NCBI GenBank assembly: GCA_016715825.1
Contig: JADJXO010000001.1
Coordinates: 309,001 to 373,000 of the forward strand
Length of the DNA stretch: 64,000 nucleotides
From: Nitrospira sp.
Lineage (GTDB): Bacteria > Nitrospirota > Nitrospiria > Nitrospirales > Nitrospiraceae
Direction of reading: 5' to 3'
Positions 1 through 8,195 of the stretch are shown here, one piece after another. The notes below the pieces were generated by a model. That model did not search any database and was not told where the DNA came from. It saw nothing but the letters and a program-made list of their open reading frames with translations. Numbering within the stretch: the stretch's first letter is position 1; each line of letters starts with the position of its first letter. The translations under genes were made by a program, and so were the position numbers.

Positions 1-2
1 AG

Positions 3-134
3 CATATGCCGGATCGGAAGGCGGTCGAAATCCTTCGACTCGTCAAATCGAAAACCGCAGGGTTGATACTTTCCCAAGTCAAAGCAGATCGAGCCGCGAA
101 GCTTACCGAACAGTTGTTGGCACAAGTGCCATAG
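3..134 (+). CDS. C-terminal fragment of a MotE/MgtE_N-like flagellar protein (5' end outside window)
   Basis: An open frame enters from the left edge and stops at 132-134. It encodes 43 residues of an alternating charged/alanine helical repeat (for example DRKAVEIL and DRAAKLTEQLL). This pattern resembles the MgtE_N/MotE repeat of the small coiled-coil export and motor-associated proteins often encoded just before fliK, so position supports the call. The N-terminal signal or membrane segment and coiled coil would lie outside the window. A repeat this short could also come from another helical protein, so the name is an inference. Confidence 0.5.
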   Translation, partial: HMPDRKAVEILRLVKSKTAGLILSQVKADRAAKLTEQLLAQVP

Positions 135-277
135 CGCAGTCTCTTCACACCTTCCTACGGCTCCCTATCCCTCGGCTTGTCTTACGACAAGGCGATGGCA
201 TCCTCCTGAATGCGGACATCAGAGGGGCATTCAGCCTGTGGTCGCTTCTGGCCAGGGGCGGATAGGGCGGAGGACTC
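135..277. other. Intergenic sequence left of the insertion element
   Basis: No gene is seen. A short hairpin, CTTGTC (176-181) with GACAAG (186-191) around a 4-base loop, could be a weak terminator for the upstream gene, but it has no T run. Before the insertion this sequence would have continued into the promoter region now at 2332. Confidence 0.4.
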
Positions 278-293
278 CCGTCGTCGCACTGTC
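278..293. repeat. Left target-site duplication (16 bp) of the ISNCY element
   Basis: CCGTCGTCGCACTGTC at 278-293 is repeated exactly at 2316-2331, flanking the terminal inverted repeats. A 16-bp duplication fits the long target duplications known for the IS1202/ISTde1-type elements grouped in ISNCY. Confidence 0.85.
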
Positions 294-381
294 TGTAATC
301 CCAAAATGATAATGTCCGCTTTGACCAAGATAGAAATGTCCTCTTGCTTGGTAGACTGTCGGCTCTCACCAGGAGGGCTGG

Positions 382-813
382 ATGGTCGGAGAGGACCGGG
401 TCATCATGAGCGTGAAGGAATTGCGACGGCTGCCTGTGATTCAACAGGCGCTGGAAAAGAAGCTGACCCAGAAGCAGGCGGGGGAGCTCCTGGGGCTGAC
501 CGTGCGGCAGGTGCGGCGCCTCATCCAACGGGTTCGGCACGAGGGAGAGCGGGGGGGGCGCATCGGGGACGGGGGAAGCCGTCGAACCGGCGGATCCCGG
601 CGAAGGTCACAGCCAAGGGGCTGAAGCTGTACGAGACACGGTATGGCGATTTTGGGCCGACGTTGGCGGCGGAGAAGCTGGCCGAGCGCCACGGGATTAC
701 AATCAGCGACGAGACGCTGCGGGGCTGGTTGCTGGAGAACGGGGTCGATCATTTTCGACGACGGAAGCGCCCACATCGGGCCTGGCGGGAGCGAAGAGCA
801 CCTGTGGGGGAAC
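382..813 (+). pseudogene. 5' part of ISNCY transposase, frameshifted and truncated
   Basis: The ATG at 382 has an AGGAGG box 5 bases upstream. The first frame encodes an N-terminal helix-turn-helix typical of ISNCY transposases (LTQKQAGELLGLTVRQVRRL). The frame is lost near a run of eight G at 551-558. It resumes in another frame as KPSNRRIP, then YGDFGPTLAAEKLAERHG and WRERRAPVGEL, the recognisable second HTH and linker of this family. The gene breaks off where IS3 sequence begins. The DDE catalytic core is absent, so this is a remnant. Confidence 0.8.
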
Positions 814-873
814 TGAGCTAGGCTCGAAAAAGTGGACGCCTTCAACCTACAATCAGAGGTCTGGAGGTGTGAG

Positions 874-1145
874 ATGGAACAGATACCGCGGCAGCAGTAT
901 ACGAAGGAGTTCCGAGAGCAGGCCGTGCGGCTAGTCCTGGAACAGCAGGTGACGATTCCGGAGGCCGCCAGGCGCCTGAGCATGTCGGGCAAAACGCTCA
1001 AGAACTGGTCGGGCGAGCTCGGCACGGCCAGCTTGCGACAGTGGGCGCGAGCCGACGGCCCGTGACGGAGCTTAGAAGCAGAGCCGTCCCGGCTCAAACG
1101 TGATCTTGCGGAAGCACGGATGGAGCGCGACATTTAAAAAGCCAC
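874..1145 (+). pseudogene. IS3-family orfA (HTH protein), disrupted
   Basis: The ATG at 874 starts a protein with the IS3 orfA pattern (YTKEFREQAVRLVLEQ, then IPEAARRLSMSGKTLKNW), the HTH that binds the terminal repeats. The frame breaks near 1060. The downstream zipper region (TEL.., then AEARMERDI) is spread over other frames and interrupted by TAG at 1073 and TAA at 1135. The usual programmed slip site at the end of orfA cannot work here. Non-functional. Confidence 0.75.
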
Positions 1146-2040
1146 CGCGTACTTTGCGAACCGCGCAGCTGCCCGCTACGCGCTGATGAGGCCGCTGCGT
1201 GCCCACTCTCCGCTGCGTCTGTTGTGCCGGGTGCTGGAGGTGTCTCGAAGCGGCTACTATGCCTGGCAGTATCGGCGGCCGTCCAAACGCGATCAGGTGA
1301 TTGCGCGGCTGGAAGTGGCGATCCGCCGCCCATGTGCGCACCCGTCAGACGTACGGCCCGGAACGGCTTCGCCGAATTGCATGCCGACGGGTTCCCCGCT
1401 GGGATCGGCCGCATCAAGCGACTGCGGAAGAAACTGGGCCTGCGCTGTACCCAGGTCCGCCGGTTCACGACGACCACGGATTCGACGCATGCGCTGCCGG
1501 TCGCGGACAACGTATTGGCGCAGACCGTTGCCGCCACACGACCGAACGAGACCTGGGTGACCGACATCACGTACGTGCCGACCGCGGAAGGCTGGCTGTA
1601 TCTCGCGGGCATCAAGGATTTGTTCACCTGCGAGGTCGTCGGACATGCGATGGGGCCGGATGACGACGGAGTTGGTGAGCCAGGCGCTGGGCGCGGCGGT
1701 ATGGGCAAAGCGCCCACACCCGGGACTGATCCACCACTCCGATCGTGGCTCACCGTATTGTGCCCAGGCCTATCAAGATCAGGTCCGCCAATGTGGGATG
1801 ACCGCGTCCATGAGTCGGCGAGGCAACTGCTACGATAATGCTCCGATGGAAAGTTTTTGGGGCACGCTGAAGAACGAACTGGTGCATCACCGGCGCTACG
1901 AGACCCGTGAGCAAGCACGGCGCGAGATCGCGGAGTACATCGAGATCTTCTATAACCGACAGCGGCGGCACTCACGCCTCGGGAATCGCTCGCCAGTGGC
2001 GTTTGCCCAGCAGTGGGCCCGTCAACAACCGGCGGTGTGA
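1146..2040 (+). pseudogene. IS3-family orfB transposase (rve/DDE), disrupted by frameshifts
   Basis: Conserved blocks appear in order but in three frames: the VSRSGYYAW N-terminal motif near 1240, IGRIKRLRKKLGL near 1405-1440, first Asp in TWVTDITYV (about 1553), second Asp in IHHSDRGSPY (about 1730), and the Glu block NAPMESFWGTLK (about 1840), ending NRQRRHSRLG. At least three frame changes are needed, near 1330, 1360 and 1655. All DDE residues are still encoded, so decay appears recent. Confidence 0.8.
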
Positions 2041-2083
2041 GGCTGTCATTCATGGCGTCCACTATTGACAACCGAGGAGGTCA

Positions 2084-2263
2084 CACATCACGCATCAGGG
2101 GCACGGGCTCGCCTATGCCCGCATCGCCGCCCGTCCGGGACGCCCGGCAGTACCGCAGACGGAGTCCCGCCGGCACCGGCCGGTCACACAGGGGCCGACT
2201 CATCCATGGCGCAAACGGGCGCTGCCTCCACGAGAACTGCTGGCGGCGGGGCCCATCCCATAA
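2084..2263 (+). pseudogene. 3' remnant of ISNCY transposase
   Basis: One frame running to TAA at 2261-2263 encodes a basic, proline-rich tail ending THPWRKRAL...PRELL. It resembles the conserved HPWR(R/K) C-terminal tail of ISNCY transposases. It is the distal piece of the gene beginning at 382. The intervening catalytic region of roughly 250 residues, judged from usual family length, is missing. Confidence 0.6.
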
Positions 2264-2315
2264 ACCGGACATTTCTACTCTGGGGGGAAGAGGACATTTC
2301 TAAATTGGGTTGACA

Positions 2316-2331
2316 CCGTCGTCGCACTGTC
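2316..2331. repeat. Right target-site duplication (16 bp) of the ISNCY element
   Basis: Exact copy of 278-293. Its survival without a mismatch suggests the insertion is not very old, although the transposase genes inside are broken. Confidence 0.85.
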
Positions 2332-2361
2332 TTGTATCTTCTGCGAGAGTTAAATTATACT
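2332..2361 (+). promoter_or_regulatory. Sigma-70-type promoter candidate upstream of 2416
   Basis: TTGTAT (2332-2337) and TATACT (2356-2361) are separated by 18 bases in a locally A+T-rich stretch. The site starts immediately after the right target duplication, so the insertion may have cut this promoter off from its upstream context. Confidence 0.45.
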
Positions 2362-2415
2362 ACGTAGGTCTTTCAGTCGCTGTAGCAAGTTCCTGGCTCT
2401 GGAAAGGGGTGTCTC

Positions 2416-3024
2416 ATGCATAAGGGTCGAGTGTTGCCCGTCCGCTCTCCGCAACTTGTGCTGGGTGTGGCAGCCTGTCACGTCTTCGCCTTGATTGTTG
2501 GGATAGGAGCCATTTCTCGCCCTGCACTAGCAGGACCACCTGTCCCCTTTAGCGCGAGTGGTACCATTTTGACGATTGATGCGGGGGATGTTCGCTCGGC
2601 CGGGCAGAGCGGACGATTCATCGTGAGGGATCGACAGATTACCGGGACCCTCACAGGATCGATTGGAGGAACGGCTGGTGTCCCGTTCGTCATCACCTAT
2701 GATTCTAACGTGCCGCTTGCCACTCAGTCGGGGCGCATTCATGCTCGGTTGATTGCGGGCGTCTATGAAGCAAATATGACGATGGCCTCCAACGCAGGAC
2801 CGACTCCGGTCGAGTGTGAGACTCCGGATGGTGCGACGTGCATTGCGACGGGAGCTGGAAATTTCGTTCCGGGGCTTCTACTGAACGGGCGGATGAATTT
2901 CCTCAGTGGGGCGAAAGGTCAGGGCACGGTCAATGGGTGGCTGATTCCGATCTTGGATGAGCGAGGACATATCGTCAGCATTGCAGCCAGTCTTTTGAGT
3001 CTGAGTGGCCGGTGGATGCCGTAA
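2416..3024 (+). CDS. Exported protein of unknown function
   Basis: 202 residues with a hydrophobic N-terminal segment (about residues 12-40, ending near PALAGPP) that looks like a signal peptide. The mature part is rich in Gly, Ser, Thr and Val and poor in charge, suggesting a beta-rich extracytoplasmic protein. Two cysteines (ECETPDGATC) may form a disulfide. I do not recognise a family. It lies between the insertion element and fliK with its own candidate promoter and may not belong to the flagellar operon. ATG at 2416 has AAAGGGGTG upstream as ribosome-binding site. Confidence 0.7.
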   Translation: MHKGRVLPVRSPQLVLGVAACHVFALIVGIGAISRPALAGPPVPFSASGTILTIDAGDVRSAGQSGRFIVRDRQITGTLTGSIGGTAGVPFVITYDSNVPLATQSGRIHARLIAGVYEANMTMASNAGPTPVECETPDGATCIATGAGNFVPGLLLNGRMNFLSGAKGQGTVNGWLIPILDERGHIVSIAASLLSLSGRWMP

Positions 3025-3077
3025 AGGCCGAGTTTCAGAGCATTGACTAAGGACTAGCTGGTCGGTAGAGTCTTCCT

Positions 3078-3470
3078 ATGATACCGATTGTGATCATTGG
3101 GTTCTGGCTTGTGTATGGGGTTGCTCCGGTTCAGGCAACCCAAGCGGATACGTTCGATCCGGACCAACCGTTCGAACAGGTGTTAGGCACCGGGATTCTT
3201 CGTTCCTTGTTGAACCAGGCACTGGATCGTCTGGATGAGCATGTTGAAATTTCCGGCAATCTCAACCTGGATGAAACGAATGGTGATCAGGGGAAGCATC
3301 TACGTTTCAAGTTCTATCCAGAAGGCAAGTCAAAGTCCGAGCAGCATTTCGCGGCCGAAGGTTGGTTCCAGTCATCTCCCGAATCCGGCCAGCACGATTG
3401 GCATTTCAAGTTCAAACGGCCGGAGGATCGTCCACAGAAATCTCCTCCCCAGTTGGAAGCACCGCTGTAG
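3078..3470 (+). CDS. Small exported protein of unknown function
   Basis: 130 residues with a short hydrophobic leader (residues 1-20, ending near VQATQA), suggesting export. The rest is hydrophilic, with acidic and amphipathic segments (FEQVLGTGILRSLLNQALDRL) and a C-terminal region rich in charged and aromatic residues ending in a proline-rich tail. No family recognised. It sits just before fliK in the same orientation, about 50 bases after the preceding gene, so co-transcription with 2416-3024 is likely. Confidence 0.6.
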   Translation: MIPIVIIGFWLVYGVAPVQATQADTFDPDQPFEQVLGTGILRSLLNQALDRLDEHVEISGNLNLDETNGDQGKHLRFKFYPEGKSKSEQHFAAEGWFQSSPESGQHDWHFKFKRPEDRPQKSPPQLEAPL

Positions 3471-3608
3471 TTCAGGACAAGGCAAGTCCTCATTCGGTCA
3501 CAGGAAACTTTTGCCCACCACCCAATCAAGTTTTCCTTTTTCCTGAAAACGTCGTTGGCCTCGTCAGTGTAACAACCAATATATCAAAGACTTTGCGATC
3601 AACCTCAG

Positions 3609-3624
3609 TGGCATAGGGATTGTA
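3609..3624 (+). promoter_or_regulatory. Sigma-54-like promoter candidate for fliK-flgD-flgE
   Basis: TGGCATAGGGATTGTA keeps the GG of the -24 element and the TTG of the -12 element at the right spacing but has GT instead of GC at -12. The predicted start point near 3635 places the GTG at 3661 downstream and makes the in-frame TTG at 3625 impossible as an initiation codon. Confidence 0.45.
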
Positions 3625-3660
3625 TTGTTCCATGCCGGATCATCACGAGGGGTGACGCAC

Positions 3661-5295
3661 GTGGCAACCTTTGCAGCAGACATCCTGTCCGTCTTCTCCG
3701 GTCCTCCAGGAGATGGTGGTATACGACATGTTCGGGACACGTCACTCAACTCTGCCGGGAGCCGCAAGAAGTTTTCGTCGGTGCTTCGTTCGGTTCGTGG
3801 TGAGGCGAGGGGAGACACTGTTCGCCAAGCGGAAGATCCGCGACCAGTGAACAACACCGATAGTGGCTCTGCGGCGAAAGGAACGAACGAGCCTAAGAAT
3901 TCTCCTCGCTTCGATAAAGCTGATGCCTCCTCTCAGACAACGGAGAAGGTCGAGACAACTAAGAGGGACGAGAAGCTTACTGATGAGACCAAAACAGGCT
4001 CTGAATCCTCAGCCCGTCAGACTGATAGTGGGTCTGGTCTCCAAGATCAGGGAACGCTCCCGTTATCGGGTCTGATGTTTGTTTCGAACCAGCCTCCGGT
4101 GGCGGATGAGGCACACGTTCAGACAGAGACCGATCCTCACATACTTGGCGACGAAACGAGTGTGGACACGAGCACAGCGCACCCGTTGATCTCCGACGAA
4201 TCGAGCGATACCGTTACCACCACTCCGGAGACGAATGGGAACCACTTCTCTCCGAATCGTATGGGGGGGATGTTTGATCCTTCCTCAACACAACTCTCAC
4301 ACCGGGCCGACTCTTCCATGAATGACGGTGAAGGAAATGTACCGGGTGTCGGAGCAGAGGTAACGGAAGTGATCGAAGACAGTGGAAGGATTGCGGTCGA
4401 TCTGAGTGAGGCTACACCTGTTCAGGAAAATGCCATTCCTACTGAACCACCTCGATTTCACGATTCAGGTATTCCACAGGTTCCAGAAGCCTATGTCCAG
4501 AGTCCCTCGTTGGAGGGAAGTGTCTTAGCAGCGAAGATCGAGACAGCACCACATGGTCCGGAGCTCGCCGATCATTCGGTTTCCAGTCTGGCCGCTCGGC
4601 AGGTACCGGCCATCGGAGATCATCATTCCATCGGTACAGGCATGGAGCAGTCGTTTACAGAGGGGCGACAATTCGGCCGCGAAGGATCTGCGCAGTTTGC
4701 TGAACTCTGGCCTGGTCCTAATGGGAGGCAGATGGACACAGGTGAACCGAAGCTCTCCCAGCCGTTTGTCGTTGATCCTACGATCGTCACTGGATCAGTA
4801 GCGGACTCGACTGTACCCGGATCGTCACGCCAAGCCATCTCTCTTCCTGGAACTCCGGCACCGACGTCGTTTGTCAGTCAAGTTCCGCCTGGTTCAAAGG
4901 TGGAGGATACCGCTCAATCAACCGGTCTGCCGACGATGCGATCAGTCGTCGTCAACGTCACTCAGCCCGACTTGGGGCACGTGAATATCCGCGTCGCAAT
5001 GACCAATGATGTGGTCCATACCCATTTCTCATCCGACCGGCTTGAAGTCGGGCAGTTCATCGTGAATGGTCAGGATCGCCTTCAGGCAGCATTGCAATCG
5101 AGCGGAATGGATATGGGACAGTTTCGGGTCGACATTGATCGCCAGAGCGGAGGGCGGTCGTTTCAACAGAGCGCGTCTCAGGATCATGGTCAGTCTTGGA
5201 GTCAGGGGTCAGATGGGATGGGACAGGAGTCCCGTCCAGATCAGCAGAACCCTATGCGTGGCACACTGCCCGGTTTGTTGAATGTGGTCGCCTAA
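3661..5295 (+). CDS. fliK: Flagellar hook-length control protein FliK
   Basis: 544 residues from GTG 3661, preceded by GAGGGG about 8 bases upstream; an upstream in-frame TTG at 3625 lies in the promoter candidate. The first 400 residues are low-complexity, rich in Ser, Thr, Glu, Asp, Gln and Pro, as in the extended ruler part of FliK. About residues 425-505 form the conserved Flg_hook domain (QPDLGHVNIRVAM, RLQAALQSSGMDMGQFRVDI), which interacts with FlhB to switch export from hook to filament substrates. flgD and flgE follow, the standard order. The variable middle makes the name rest on the C-terminal domain and context. Confidence 0.85.
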   Translation: MATFAADILSVFSGPPGDGGIRHVRDTSLNSAGSRKKFSSVLRSVRGEARGDTVRQAEDPRPVNNTDSGSAAKGTNEPKNSPRFDKADASSQTTEKVETTKRDEKLTDETKTGSESSARQTDSGSGLQDQGTLPLSGLMFVSNQPPVADEAHVQTETDPHILGDETSVDTSTAHPLISDESSDTVTTTPETNGNHFSPNRMGGMFDPSSTQLSHRADSSMNDGEGNVPGVGAEVTEVIEDSGRIAVDLSEATPVQENAIPTEPPRFHDSGIPQVPEAYVQSPSLEGSVLAAKIETAPHGPELADHSVSSLAARQVPAIGDHHSIGTGMEQSFTEGRQFGREGSAQFAELWPGPNGRQMDTGEPKLSQPFVVDPTIVTGSVADSTVPGSSRQAISLPGTPAPTSFVSQVPPGSKVEDTAQSTGLPTMRSVVVNVTQPDLGHVNIRVAMTNDVVHTHFSSDRLEVGQFIVNGQDRLQAALQSSGMDMGQFRVDIDRQSGGRSFQQSASQDHGQSWSQGSDGMGQESRPDQQNPMRGTLPGLLNVVA

Positions 5296-5316
5296 GCAGG
5301 AAGGGAGATTGTCGAC

Positions 5317-5970
5317 ATGCTTGATGTATCCGAACTGACCTCTGCAGGCGCGACACCCGCTCCTGAACGAACAGGGCCACGCCCATTAGGACAAGATGAC
5401 TTTCTGAAACTCCTCATCACACAGCTCAAAAACCAGGACCCTTTGAATCCGACGGACAATACCGAATTCGTGTCGCAACTCGCACAGTTCAGCCAGCTCG
5501 AGCAGAGCGCCAAGCAGGCGCAGTTGCTCCAGCAAAGTCTGGATGCCCAAACGGCGTCGCTGCAGTTCACGTTGCTGCCCATGATCGGTCGGACGGTCAC
5601 CATCGGGCAGCCGGTAGTCCAACTTGGAGACGGACCAGCGGCCTTTGGCTATACACTCGACAAGCAAGCGCAGAAAGTTCTTGTGAGTATTCAGGACCAT
5701 CAGGGGCAAGTCGTACGGAGCCTGGAATACCACGATCAACAAGCGGGAGTCCATGCAGCTGAATGGGATGGAAAGGATCAAGACGGCATCGCGATGCAGA
5801 AAGGGCTCTACCGGTACATCATTTCAGCACTGGATGCTGAAGGGAAAGCGGTTCCCGTGGAGGGGCGTGCCGCGCTCACTGTGACCGGAGTGCGTATGGA
5901 GGAGGGACAAGCCAAGCTGCTTGTGGGTGATTTGGCCATCGACCCATCAGCGATCGTTGAGTTGCGGTAA
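5317..5970 (+). CDS. flgD: Flagellar hook assembly scaffold protein FlgD
   Basis: 217 residues. The N-terminal block DDFLKLLITQLKNQDP followed by TEFVSQLAQFSQLEQ is the FlgD signature of the hook-capping protein. The C-terminal part (about residues 80-215) matches the FlgD Ig-like/Tudor region, including the AGVHAAEWDGKDQDG motif. It caps the growing hook and is lost when the hook is complete. AGGGAG precedes the ATG. It lies 21 bases after fliK and 21 before flgE, so the three form one operon. Confidence 0.95.
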   Translation: MLDVSELTSAGATPAPERTGPRPLGQDDFLKLLITQLKNQDPLNPTDNTEFVSQLAQFSQLEQSAKQAQLLQQSLDAQTASLQFTLLPMIGRTVTIGQPVVQLGDGPAAFGYTLDKQAQKVLVSIQDHQGQVVRSLEYHDQQAGVHAAEWDGKDQDGIAMQKGLYRYIISALDAEGKAVPVEGRAALTVTGVRMEEGQAKLLVGDLAIDPSAIVELR

Positions 5971-5991
5971 ACAAGAGGAGGATTTGCACCG

Positions 5992-7350
5992 ATGGGAATT
6001 CTGTCGTCGCTTTTTACGGGCGTCAGTGGGCTCAACGCGAACGGGAACGCGTTATCTGTGGTAGGGAACAACATCGCGAACCTGAGCACGGTCGGGTTCA
6101 AATCCAGCCGTTCGGTATTCGCCGACCTGATCAGTTCGTCACTCGGCGGAGCAGGAGGGGCGATTCAGACGGGGCTGGGTGTTGCGCTCAACGGTGTACA
6201 AGGAAACTTCAGCCAGGGATCGCTCAGTACGACGAGCAACGCGCTGGACTTGGCGATCGATGGGAACGGATTTTTCATTATGCGCGATACGGCCGGTGGG
6301 ACCTTCTACTCCCGGGCCGGGCAGTTCCATCTGAATGCACAGAACCAGATCGTCGATCCCAGTGGGTTTTTACTCCAGGGCTATCAAGTCAACACCAGCG
6401 GGTTGATCACCGCCAGTATCAGCGGTGTCACTCTTCCGACGACCACGGCTCCGCCTAATCCCACCACCACTGTGGATATCGGTGCCAATCTTAATTCACA
6501 ATCGACGACCGGTACCTTCTCGCTCCTGGATCCAGCCGGCAGCGCGAACTTTTCAACCTCATTGACCGTGTATGACTCCGTGGGCAACAGTCATCTTCTC
6601 ACCAGCTACTTTACGAAAACGGCAGCGAACACCTGGACCTATAATATTGTGGGGAGTACGGCTGAGATTACCACCGCCAATTATAACGCGGCGAACATCA
6701 ATGCCTCATTGGGGCTCGTGCGGTTGGGATCAGGTACGTTAACGTTTAATACATCTGGTGCGCTTGATACTGAGAGTGTCGTGACGAGCTATGATGACGG
6801 TACTGCCGGCGGTTCCGCCGGAGGGACCGTGGGGCAAGCGCGAATTGATTTTCTCGGTGCCACTGCGGATCAGAACATCATTTTCAACTTCGGCACGAGT
6901 GTGACGACCGAAGGTGGAAACGGCGCAGACCTCTCGACGCAATTTGGTGCAGCGTCAGGGCTGGTGCAGCAAGCTCAAGATGGGTTTGGCGCGGGCGCGC
7001 TTCAGACCTTCACCGTTGAGACGAACGGCATGATCAACGGAAGATTTTCTAATGGGCAGGTTCGTCCATTGGCACAATTGGCGCTGGCTCGATTCCCGGA
7101 CCCGTTGGGCCTCGTGCGGACCGGTAAAAACACGTTCGCTGAATCCGGGACGTCCGGACAACCGTTGGTTGGGGCGGCGACGTCTGCCGGCCTCGGACGG
7201 GTTCTTGCCAATACGCTTGAGCTCTCCAACGTGGATCTTGGAGAAAGTTTTATCGACATGATCGCGGCGCAACGAGGCTTCCAGGCCAACTCACGAGTGA
7301 TCACGACCTCTGATGAAGTGCTTCAGGAATTGGTCAATCTGAAACGATAA
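5992..7350 (+). CDS. flgE: Flagellar hook protein FlgE
   Basis: 452 residues. It starts MGILSSLFTGVSGLNANG with the SNNIAN-type rod-family motif (VGNNIANLSTVGFKSSR). The central FlgE region carries LDLAIDGNGFFIM, and it ends with the conserved ESFIDMIAAQRGFQANSRVITTSDE helix. The subunits form the universal joint outside the cell. The length is typical of mid-size hook proteins. AGAGGAGG lies upstream of ATG 5992. A strong hairpin follows the gene, closing the fliK-flgD-flgE unit. Confidence 0.97.
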   Translation: MGILSSLFTGVSGLNANGNALSVVGNNIANLSTVGFKSSRSVFADLISSSLGGAGGAIQTGLGVALNGVQGNFSQGSLSTTSNALDLAIDGNGFFIMRDTAGGTFYSRAGQFHLNAQNQIVDPSGFLLQGYQVNTSGLITASISGVTLPTTTAPPNPTTTVDIGANLNSQSTTGTFSLLDPAGSANFSTSLTVYDSVGNSHLLTSYFTKTAANTWTYNIVGSTAEITTANYNAANINASLGLVRLGSGTLTFNTSGALDTESVVTSYDDGTAGGSAGGTVGQARIDFLGATADQNIIFNFGTSVTTEGGNGADLSTQFGAASGLVQQAQDGFGAGALQTFTVETNGMINGRFSNGQVRPLAQLALARFPDPLGLVRTGKNTFAESGTSGQPLVGAATSAGLGRVLANTLELSNVDLGESFIDMIAAQRGFQANSRVITTSDEVLQELVNLKR

Positions 7351-7357
7351 GCGCTAG

Positions 7358-7397
7358 GGGCTTGGCCTGAGGTGAACATGTGACCTAGGCCAAGCCC
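7358..7397 (+). terminator. Hairpin terminator after flgE
   Basis: GGGCTTGGCCT (7358-7368) pairs perfectly with AGGCCAAGCCC (7387-7397), and AGGT/ACCT inside extend the stem. Only a short T run follows (GTTTCC), so termination may be partial or factor-assisted. Confidence 0.65.
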
Positions 7398-7582
7398 GCC
7401 CCGTTTCCGTGGTTCCCCTTCCGACCGTCGCACCCACCCCACGCCGTCAGTTTATTGACGCCGTCAACGGATTCCTTGACGAGAAGTGAAGGAATTATCG
7501 TGCGTGTTTGACGATTCCTCTGTAACTGCGCATAGGTTGTGCGAATTGTTGATCATCACGGTGATGGTCGCGCTCCACATAA

Positions 7583-7599
7583 TGGCATATGCATTGCAA
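7583..7599 (+). promoter_or_regulatory. Sigma-54 promoter for the fliL export/switch operon
   Basis: TGGCATATGCATTGCAA has the invariant GG and GC of the -24/-12 elements at exact spacing. It lies 40 bases upstream of fliL ATG 7639 in the 288-base gap after flgE. Sigma-54 control of early and middle flagellar genes is known in polar flagellates; an activator such as FleQ or FlrC would be needed but is not in this window. Confidence 0.75.
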
Positions 7600-7638
7600 T
7601 CTCCCTCAGCTGGCCAATGAGTCATGTGAGGAGGAGTT

Positions 7639-8184
7639 ATGGCAGATGAAGCCGCAGCAGACGCAAAATCTTCAGTAGCGGCCCCCGCTCCTGCGTTTCC
7701 GATCAAATTGCTCATAATCGTATCGGTGGTCGCACTTCTGTTCGGTGTTGGTGGGGCTGTGGTCGCGGTCAAGTTATTAGGCGGATCAGAGAAAGCTTCG
7801 GAAAGTTCGGAGGAGCATAAAAGCGAGACGGCGGCGAAGTCCGAGTCTCACGGCGGAGGCAAGCAAGGCCACGCGGCCGCACCAGGCGCCATGTTCGACT
7901 TAGATCCCTTTATTGTGAACCTCGCAGATACACCGGACGTTCGTTACTTGAAGATTACGATTAAGCTTGAAGTGGAGAATGAGGCCGTGTCCACGGACCT
8001 GTCTGCTCGAGTCCCTCAAGTCCGTGATGCCGTGCTGGTTCTGCTGAGTAGTAAGGATGTGAATGCCGTTCGGACGACACAAGGCAAATTCCAACTGCGT
8101 GACGAAATTACGCAGCGCATCAACGGCCTCCTGTCGAAACCCGGTATCCGCTCCGCATATTTTACCGACTTCGTTGTTCAGTAA
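7639..8184 (+). CDS. fliL: Flagellar basal body-associated protein FliL
   Basis: 181 residues with a cytoplasmic N-terminus, one membrane helix at about residues 18-41 and a Ser/Glu/Lys/His-rich linker. The periplasmic FliL domain follows (DLDPFIVNLADTPDVRYLKI, then LRDEITQRINGLL). FliL rings surround the stator units and help motor torque. GGAGGAG sits just before ATG 7639. First gene of the sigma-54-driven operon, 12 bases before fliM. Confidence 0.93.
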   Translation: MADEAAADAKSSVAAPAPAFPIKLLIIVSVVALLFGVGGAVVAVKLLGGSEKASESSEEHKSETAAKSESHGGGKQGHAAAPGAMFDLDPFIVNLADTPDVRYLKITIKLEVENEAVSTDLSARVPQVRDAVLVLLSSKDVNAVRTTQGKFQLRDEITQRINGLLSKPGIRSAYFTDFVVQ

Positions 8185-8195
8185 CCGTCGACATT

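Larger units (their letters stand above)
814..2083 (+). mobile_element. Decayed IS3-family element nested in the ISNCY element
   Basis: The ends are inferred from TGA...AGTGGACGCC at 814-840 and the reverse complement of GGCGTCCACT...GGTCA at 2055-2083, which share the AGTGGACGCC block and TG..CA termini. Between them lie an orfA with the IS3-type HTH and leucine-zipper region and an orfB with the rve/DDE integrase domain, both broken by frameshifts and stops. No clear 3-4 bp target duplication is seen, as expected if neighbouring host-element DNA was deleted. Exact ends are uncertain by several bases. Confidence 0.75.
294..2315 (+). mobile_element. Defective ISNCY-type insertion sequence (IS1202/ISTde1-like) carrying a nested IS3 element
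   Basis: The left end begins TGTAATCCCAAAATGATAAT and continues GTCC. The reverse complement of the right end begins TGTCAACCCAATTTAGAAAT and also continues GTCC, so the two form imperfect inverted repeats. Both ends contain further AGAAATGTCC subterminal boxes (333-350, 2266-2300). The element carries N- and C-terminal pieces of an ISNCY transposase. The middle, including the DDE core, is missing and replaced by an IS3-family element, so the IS3 insertion was accompanied or followed by deletion. The element separates the motE-like gene from the rest of the flagellar cluster. It cannot move on its own but could be mobilised in trans. Confidence 0.8.
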
